Source: Mytilus edulis (Eukaryota > Mollusca > Bivalvia > Mytilida > Mytilidae). Taken from it: a stretch of DNA of 64,000 nt. A program made the position numbers and the translations under genes. Location: contig NC_092349.1 in NCBI RefSeq assembly GCF_963676685.1, positions 83,340,604 to 83,404,603 of the forward strand, read 5' to 3'. A model generated the notes under the pieces. It was not told the origin of the DNA. It worked only from the letters and a program-made list of their open reading frames with translations, and searched no databases. Positions 56,122-64,000 of this stretch are shown here, piece by piece (the first letter of the stretch is position 1; every line of letters starts with the position of its first letter).

Positions 56122-59100
56122 TCACCCAGTACAGTATGACATGTGTATATCTAAATCTTTAGGTTTAGAGTACATTTTATCACAGTTCTGGCAAGTGTAA
56201 CTAGTTTTCCGTGTGTAATCTTCACCATTATCATTGTGTACAGGTGGCGATCGGTGTGGTTTACCAGAAGTTGGTCTTGTTGGAACTGTAATATAATTTA
56301 TAAGGTTAAATAAATAAAGTAAAACATTTTAATTATGAAATTTGTCATAAAAAATAATAAATCTGTGTACCGTATTTTTCCAGATGATGTATGTATTTTT
56401 TATTAGTAGTTGTAAAGACAACATATATATCCCCTTCATTTCCAATCTGGTGGGTAGTTGAATTGTGTCATTGGCAGTTATTACACATCTTCTCATATTT
56501 GTATATACAATTTTTTCACATTCAACATTAATAATTACAATATTGCAAATTATCTCCCCTTCAGAGTCTTATTTAAAAATTGAATCTTTTTTTGTGTTTC
56601 AGCTACTATAAAAAATCAGGATAATCAAAAACAGAAACATTAAAAAATTAGCAAAATCTTTAAATTTCTCTCTTTGTTTCTTAAACTTCTTATATCTTCT
56701 GAATCATGTCTTTTTTAAACAGTACTGCTAATAAGCTGGTTCCCGACTGACTAATATTTGTTAAATACAAGTGGATTCCAGTTTATATTGCTAATTAATT
56801 TAGAAAAATAAACGATGTTATATATGACTTATAGTTTTCCATTGACCAGATACAATCATACTTAAAAACTTACATGATTTATCTTTAGGGGGAGAATCTG
56901 TCATATTCAGTTTCCCTGCTTTCTTCAGTTGTAAATAAGCACTTATACTACTGGTATTTACTGGAGTATTTATGGCTTTCCCACTGTTAGGACGGGAACC
57001 AGTATTATCCTTTCTCTTAGATGCACTAGGAGGTCTACCTTTTCCAACAACAAATTCATCCCCTGGAGTGGTAACATCTATCTGTGGGTTTGTTTTGACA
57101 GTAGCAATATATTTAGCTCTGTTTGTGATCTTCTCAGAATTATTTTGATAGCCTGATGAAGGTCTTGTCTTTTCTGATGCATAAACTGAACTGAAACAAA
57201 ATAATAAACTATTTTATCAACACAATAGGAAGTTCTATTTCACCACATTATGTATTCTCTCTATAAAATTATAAAAGGTAAATCTATTATTCTTACAAAT
57301 TTTTCTGAAAATAGACTAGTAAAAGATTCATAAACTATTTACTGGTGAAGGAAACATTTTCCTGTACTTTCTGTATAATATTGATTTATTTGATTGTTGG
57401 TGTCTAACACTTTCAGCACCATTACCTATATCAGGAAAGTGGCATGCTCCAAGAGAACAAAGCTTCTTACAATTCATTACAAAAAAAATATCAATAGATC
57501 ATTTACAATTTATATTGTCGACTACTTAGTCTTATGTTTTTAGAGTACCTGTTACAAAGACATTTGATCTAGCTGTACAGATGTGATTTTGTGAGTCTCC
57601 CTTGAGACATTTGACCTTGCAGTAGGGTGTGCCAACTAGTTCATTGATTCCAGTTACTTATCAAGATTAGCAATATAAACACCGGAGTTTTGATTTTGAT
57701 TTGAAAGTATTTAATGAGTCTACCTTGTGTCCATGCACTCTATAACCCCCTCCTTTTCTGAATAAACTCATCATAGATACCAGGATTATGTTTCTTCTAA
57801 AAAAAATACTTATTTGTGACACTGGAATAAAAAAATCAAAAGGCCAAATTTAGTTCAAAGATGAGGGTTTAGATTTCAGAACCAAAATTCTTGAAACGTT
57901 TTGACAAAATCTATTCCTAGGGTGGAAAATCCTTTGTATATCTAGAATTATAAAGTTTTGTAAATTTATAATTAGAACAATACCAATGATACAGAACTTC
58001 TTACTACTGGGCTGGTGATACCACTAGGAGGAAACCTTCACCAGTAGTGGCATTACCCCAGTGGTTCCAAATAAACTTGTAAGATACCAAGATTTAAATT
58101 GTGTAAGCCACACATGCTTTCGTCTATAAAAGACTCATATAAGTTTAAAGTGCAGTATAAAGGAGGCGTACCTTTCTGGCTGCCAAACATGATCCTCCTC
58201 TGTTCTGTGGTTGTCTTTTACTCTGTCCAGATTATCTGTAGACCACAATTGTTGGGGAGCTGTCATCTATAAATAGAACATTTTATGAATACACTTCACT
58301 GCAGAGACCAATTTTTTAATTTTTTATTTGCTAAAATTGTTTCTCACTTATTCTATTATTGGTTACCGGTACTATAAATTCAGAAACTTTTGTAATGTTT
58401 TATTATTGGAAGAATTGCACAATATGTATGCAGCATTTCCTGAAGGAAATCTCAATAAAATAGATTTTTTTGCTAATTATTCTTCAAAAATCGCATTAAC
58501 AAATACACATATAATTAATAATTTCTAAATTTAAAGTATTTCTTCTCCAATACTGTAAATCTAACGTAAAGATAAAGATTACTTTTAACCTAAGAAGTAT
58601 TATTACTTTTTCCTGTCCCTTGGGTAAACTTCCCCTTTGTAATGACATAACTTTAGTAATTGAATTTCTTAATCCTTCATTTTGTTCTTCAAGTACTTGT
58701 ATCCTAATAGCATTAGCCTTCACTTGATTCTCCATGTCCAAAGCAATGTCACCTGTACCTATAAATAGATTCATTGTTTAGTAATAAATAATCAACAGTA
58801 TAAACTTTCTCAATCAAATTTTCACTTTTAAGAAATGAGGAAAGAAATCTTCATACCAGGTAAATTCATCTAGATAAAATACCAGAGTTCCAATGTCCCA
58901 CAGGTTGGACATATTTTTTTTTATATGAAAGGTACAAGGTCAATAACTAAACAAAAAGCATGTTTTTTGTTCTATAAAAATCTTTAATTAATATCTTAGG
59001 AGAATTGAAGGCTTCAAAGCAAATGCAATATAACTTCTATTTTCAAGGGGCACAACTTATTTCAAAATAAACAGTTGCGCCATGAGCGCATGATACACCC

Positions 59101-62100
59101 TTCATCTTGTGTGAGAATTTTTATGCAATAATCATAAATAGTTTCTGAGATAGGGCACTGCATGTGAAAAAACCCTTTCTTTACAAAAAAACTCAATAAC
59201 TCTGAAGTAGAATTTTAAATCATCACCCAAAAATATAAAGACCTTTAGATTAATATAACTAAGAAGTGTGTAAAGTTTTAACATGGTATGTGTTTGAGGT
59301 CTCAAAACTTTGCCGTTATTTTAAGAAAGAATTTAAAGTGATTCAGTTTTGATCCTCAAAAAGAAAATTTATATAAATTTTTATCATCATGACGGTACCC
59401 CCAATACTAACCATAAGGATCAGGATTAACTGGACAAGCTGGTTAAACTCACCATTTAAATCAGGATTCACAGGCCCATTCAAGTCTGGGTATTCAATCA
59501 TCAATCTTTCCCTATCGGCAGACTCTTGTATTCTGGTCTCTAATGTATTGATATTCTGTTGTAAGCTTGTTATAGACTCCTCTAGCTCAGTTTTCTCTCT
59601 TGATACAGTTTCTATCATATTCTTCAGAATAAAGGTAATATGTAATATGTCTTGATTTGACAGTCTCAACAATAATGAAATTATGGTCAGAGATAGATCA
59701 AACAATTAAAAAGATGACTTTATATATCCCACTCATTTCATTTCAATCTACCATTTTAATTTTATAACAAACATTTTAACGAAATGTGATTATAGAGTTG
59801 TTTCCCCTGGTTTATCATGTTAATTTTTTTTTTTTCAATGGCCCCAACATATGTACATTTTTCATATTTCAAAGGGCAATAACTCTAAAATATTATATTT
59901 TTAACTTTCATATCTGACAACAAATGTAGGCATGAGATTACTAACAATGTTGTTTTTCCATATAATTTTTATTTCCAAGGGGCATATTCTGTAAAATTAG
60001 TTGGTCAGAAGTCTTTCAAGACCTTTTCCATATAAAACTTTAATAAAATAATAAAAAATTTATAACAATCCAATGAGTAATGATGGTGGGAAAGTGTTTT
60101 CAATGCAATTTCAAATAACAATATATATGTTTCACAGGGACATAATTCCTGTAAAAATAATTGATTATAGCTGATTTGTGATTTTGTCCCAGACAATGTT
60201 AATATAAACTTTTGATACAAATTATATAACAATCCTACATGAAATTTAGGCATGAAGTCCTTACAGTGCAATTGTCCATATAATTCTTATTTCTAAGTGG
60301 CATATATAGAACTGATTCTAAAATTTGTCTCATACATTACTGTTATAAATCTTTGATCTAAATTTAATCTAAATTTGATCTAAATTTGAGTAAATTATAA
60401 ACATCCTTTCATACAAGACCAAACAGATTGAAGCAAAGATGCTGCTACTTTATCCCTACAATGTGTTCGGCTGGGGGAAAGAACCATTGCATCCAGCAAT
60501 GGGATTCATGAATCATTTCTATTGATAGCTTATTGTTTTTAAGATATTTGCTAAAAAAGACATTCCATGAAAAGTCTGGTATGGTGCACCTTGGATGTTT
60601 GGTTCATGTTCCACAATCCTAGGCTAAGATTTCTGTCAAGTGTTTTGATGACTTTTGTATGCCTTTTTTAGGGGCCATGGGAATGTGCATTTTTCTTTAA
60701 CTTAAATTCTTAATCGTCAAATTGGTATCTTCTTCTTCCAATAATAATAATAATAAATTCTTTATTTAAAGAGGGTAAACTCAGTTAGTTACAATAAACT
60801 AATCTTCCCTGAGGCCCTCAAAAATGATTGTTTACCTCAATTTTGGAAGCCCTCCCTCTAGTTTATACAATGTAAGAATAATTTAAAATGCCTGTAATAA
60901 TATTTTATAACTGTGTTTACCTCTTTTTCAGAAACATTTCTCTGAAGTTTGTCTACTTGACTCTTGGCAGATTTCAACGATTCTTCAATCTCTTCTTTCT
61001 CTTCCTCTAGTGTGGCCACCTGGTCTTTTAACTCTTCATTTTCCCTGTCTAAATCATCCACTCTCTGAAGGAGGGAACCCTGTTTGTTCTGTACACTCTG
61101 ATAAAAAGAAAAGAAATATAATTTTAAAATTAGATGGTGTGGTATGATTGCTTATGAAACCTATTTCCAACAAGGACCAAAGAACTAGGATTCAGGAATC
61201 ACTACACCTTGTGTTTTTGTACTTAAAAAGATGAGTGTTCATTCGACATGTTCATCATTGTTCATAGTCACTTGGTGTTAAAAACAATCTGATGAATAAG
61301 GCTTTTAAGGATGTATTTTTCTCATCAAGAAGAGTATAATGTATTTACCTGACTGTGTTCATATGCACACCTACTATTAGCTTGTTTCTTATTTAGTTCT
61401 TTAGATGACACGTCCAGTCTTTGTGTTACATCAGTCAGACTTGTATAACCTGACTGTGCTTAGATGCACTCCTATATTTAGCTTGTTCTTGATTAAGTTC
61501 TTTAGATGTCACATCAGTTAGACTTGTATAATGTTTTTACCTGACTATGTTTAGATGCACTCCTACTTTTAGCTTGTCCCTTATTAAGTTCTTTAGATGA
61601 CATATCCAGTCTTTGTGTCACATCAGTTAGACTTGTATAGTTAATGTATTTACCTGACTGTGTTTAGATGCACTCCTACTTTTAGCTTGTTCCTTATTAA
61701 GTTCTTTAGATGACACATCCAGTCTTTGTGTCACATCAGTAAGACTTGTACAATGTATTTACCTGACTATGTTTAGATGCACTCCTACTTTTAGCATGTT
61801 CCTTATTAAGTTCTTTATATGACACATCCAGTCTTTGTGTCACATCAGTTAGACTTATATATTTAATGTATTTACCTGACTGTGTTTAGATGCACTCCTA
61901 CTTTTAGCTTGTTCCTTATTAAGTTCTTTAGATGACACATCCAGTCTTTGTGTCACATCAGTAAGACTTGTACAATGTATTTACCTGACTATGTTTAGAT
62001 GCACTCCTACTTTTAGCTTGTTCCTTATTAAGTTCTTTATATGACACATCCAGTCTTTGTGTCACATCAGTAAGACTTGTATATTTAATGTATTTACCTG

Positions 62101-62391
62101 ACTGTGTTTAGATGCACTCCTACTTTTAGCTTGTTCCTTATTAAGTTCTTTAGATGACACATCCAGTCTTTGTGTCACACCAGTAAGACTTGTACAATGT
62201 ATTTACCTGACTGTGTTTAGATGCACTCCTACTTTTAGCTTGTTCCTTATTAAGTTCTTTAGAAGACACATCCAGCCTCTGTGTCACATCAGATAGTTTA
62301 TTTTGTAGTTGGTTTATCTCACTCTGTAGACTTGATATAGCATTGGCCTTGTTTTCTTTAAGGTCTTTCTCAAGTGTAGATTTTGTATTTT
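56122..62391 (-). CDS. Coiled-coil protein with C-terminal Cys/His motif (3' part, 7 exons; 5' end outside window)
   Basis: Exons (minus): 62391-62207, 61097-60921, 59621-59453, 58758-58607, 58266-58172, 57190-56874, 56285-56122; all GT-AG with matching phases, about 418 aa visible. The first seen exon starts in mid-codon, so upstream exons lie beyond the right edge. Exons one to four encode heptad-rich coiled coil (LEKDLKENKANAISSLQSEI, VDDLDRENEELKDQ, TELEESITSLQQNI, RIQVLEEQNEGLRN), with a motif RERLMIEYPDLNGP between segments. Exons five and six are low-complexity and basic/Pro-Ser-rich (RPPSASKRKD, GSRPNSGK). The last exon ends with YTCQNCDKMYSKPKDLDIH and a final Cys, a Cys-Cys-His-Cys zinc-finger-like unit. 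It resembles what I remember of CCDC157-type proteins, but I am not sure and give no symbol. Function unknown; a cytoskeletal or ciliary scaffold role would be a guess. Confidence 0.85.
57770..58145 (-). repeat. Decayed ACGCGCGT repeat
   Basis: ATAGATACCAGGATTATGTT, GGGCTGGTGATACC and GCTTTCGTCTATAAAAGACT correspond to blocks of 30297-30670, diverged. It lies in an intron of the coiled-coil gene. Confidence 0.6.
60735..60840 (-). mobile_element. 3' tail of a retroposon with (ATT)n end
   Basis: An AATAATAATAATAATAAATT run next to CTTTATTTAAAGAGGGTAAA. Read on the minus strand, this is a sequence ending in a TTA/ATT microsatellite, as in LINE or SINE tails. The body is not seen. Confidence 0.5.
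61347..62204 (-). repeat. Tandem array of the donor half of a coding exon
   Basis: Eight extra copies of the 3' half of the exon at 62207-62391 sit in the following intron. Donor-type GT dinucleotides (shown as AC on the plus strand) start at 61347, 61448, 61539, 61652, 61761, 61874, 61983 and 62096, with the working donor at 62205. Spacings alternate 109 and 113 bp, giving a 222-bp dimer in the right part. Each copy keeps codons for a peptide like DVTQRLDVSSKELNKEQAKS followed by an intact or nearly intact CAG/GT donor. The second copy from the left has lost an internal segment. No convincing acceptor precedes the copies. Confidence 0.9.
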
Positions 62392-62590
62392 CTAAAGAAA
62401 TATAAAAAAACATAATTAATACAGTGTAATCAACAATGATTCTATGCATCATATTATTATCTTCCAAATGATAAATTAGAATATGCGTAAGATTGTACCA
62501 AACACCTCAAATAAAATTAATTTGGCTCTTTCAATTTTCCTAAATATTTCCTTTGATCTTTTGATCCTTTGACAAAAATATAAACATTTA

Positions 62591-63723
62591 AACAAGAGTG
62601 CACACGCTGAAATGTCTCGCCTTCTATACTAATCATTGATATTATGTTGATAGTCCTAAGTATAAAGCTTAGTTTTATTACAACTGTCTCATAAACTTAA
62701 CATTAACCAAGATAACTAAACAAAGACCAATGAACCTTGAAAATGAGGTCAAGGTCAGATGAACCATGCCAGGCAGACATGTACAGCTAACAATGCTTCT
62801 ATACAACATATATAGTTGACCCATTACTTATAGTTTAAGAAAAATAGACTAAACGCAAAATCTTAACACTGTGCAATGAACTGTGAAAATGAGGTCACCG
62901 TCAAATAAAACCTGCGCGACTGACATAAAGATCATAAAATATTTCCATACACCAAATATAGTTGACCTATGGCATACACTATTAGATAAAAAGACCAAAA
63001 CTCAAAACTTAACTTTGACCACTGAACCATGAAAATGAGGTCAAGGTCACATGACATCTGCCCGCTAGACATGTACACCTTACCATCATTCCATACAACA
63101 AATGTAGTAGACCTATTGCATATAGTATGAGAAAAACAGACCAAAACACAAAAATTTAACTATAACCACTGAACCATGAAAATGAGGTCAAGGTCAGATG
63201 ACACCTGCCAGTTGGACATGTACACCTTACAGTCCTTCCATACACCGAATATACTAGCCCTATTGCTTATAGTATCTGAGATATGGACTTGACCACCAAA
63301 ACTTAACCTTGATCACTGATCCATGAAATGAGGTCGAGGTCAAGTGAAAACTGTCTGACAGACATGAGGACCTTGCAAGGCACGCACATACCAAATATAG
63401 TTATCCTATTACTTATAATAAGAGAGAATTCAACATTACAAAAAATTTGAACTTTTTTTTCAAGTGGTCACTGAACCATGAAAATGAGGTCAAGGACATT
63501 GGACATGTGACTGATGGAAACTTCGTAACATGAAGCATCTATATACAAAGTATGAAGCATCCAGGTCTTCCATCTTCTGAAATATAAAGCTTTTAAGAAG
63601 TTAGCTAACACCGCCGCCGCTGCCGCCGCCGCCGCCGCCGTAGCCGCCGCCGTAGCCGCCGCCGCCGGATCACTATCCCTATGTTGAGCTTTCTGCAACA
63701 AAGGTTGCAGGCTCGACAAAAAC
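62591..63723. repeat. Dispersed repeat with AGGTCAAGGTCA units, copy B
   Basis: It starts AACAAGAGTGCACACGCTGA, AATGTCTCGCC. Exact AGGTCAAGGTCA cores lie at 62746-62757, 63038-63049 and 63185-63196, with variants near 62893, 63332 and 63487. A (CCG)n tract at 63610-63668 is followed by a hairpin and GGCTCGACAAAAA. It matches copy A in the same orientation. It lies upstream of the first seen exon of the coiled-coil gene, so probably in its intron. Confidence 0.9.
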
Positions 63724-64000
63724 TTGAACCACACACTGAATTTCAAAATTTCATTGGAAATATAGCAGTTTGACAAACACAAATTTTGATCAATAATGAG
63801 AAGCTAAATATTTCCTTAACAATACAACTTGATTTAAAGTTCTGCTGATTTTACAGAGTTATCTCCCTGTAGTGTTATGCACCACCTTAAAAACTGCAAT
63901 TGAGTGACAGCAGAGTTGGCATTTGGTATTAAATATTCATTCAATGTGAAAAACATCTTTTAAAATAATATTTTCTTATTTCAAATGGAATTTATCAAAC

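Noticed and set aside
61347-62204. Array read as a row of real, alternatively spliced exons
   Set aside because: Each copy has a donor, but no acceptor with a pyrimidine tract precedes it, and the spacers are only about 20 bp, too short for introns.
63468-63782. 104-aa ORF with an alanine run
   Set aside because: The poly-Ala comes from the (CCG)n tract at the end of the dispersed repeat, not from a gene.

Overview
The window is nuclear DNA of an animal. It is AT-rich, the genes are split by GT-AG introns, and dispersed repeats fill most of the introns and intergenic space. The proteins look lophotrochozoan or deuterostome-like. The repeat families (AGCTCACC-type, ATGCCCC-type, AGGTCAAGGTCA-type, ACGCGCGT-type) are ones I associate with bivalve molluscs, especially mussels. 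That taxonomic call is inference, because no search was run.

Four protein genes can be assembled exon by exon. (1) VPS29, the retromer subunit, lies on the minus strand at 2178-6622: 4 coding exons, 182 aa, complete. (2) RAD9, the checkpoint clamp subunit, lies on the plus strand at 6811-26092: 13 exons, 539 aa, complete. (3) A secreted matrix metalloproteinase with a hemopexin domain lies on the minus strand at 36555-47739: 11 exons, 511 aa, complete. (4) The 3' part of a coiled-coil protein gene ending in a small Cys/His motif lies on the minus strand at 56122-62391: 7 exons seen, with the 5' end beyond the right edge.

VPS29 and RAD9 are head to head. Only about 190 bp separate their start codons, and that gap holds two opposed CCAAT boxes and an ETS-type site, so a shared bidirectional promoter is likely. 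The same VPS29/RAD9B pair is, as I recall, adjacent and divergent in human, which would make this an ancient linkage.

The rest is mobile-element landscape. It includes two long copies of a repeat studded with AGGTCAAGGTCA nuclear-receptor-type sites at the two window edges. Three elements have terminal inverted repeats built from iterated short motifs, and two of these have 8-12 bp flanking direct repeats. There is a 3.25-kb element with 25-bp perfect TIRs in a RAD9 intron, several MITEs with readable target-site duplications (one nested in another element), and three decayed LINE 3' ends. Two convergent tRNA-type SINEs, a roughly 1.2-kb minisatellite in an MMP intron, and a tandem array made from the splice-donor half of a coding exon complete the picture. 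No CRISPR array, operon, rRNA or functional tRNA gene was seen.
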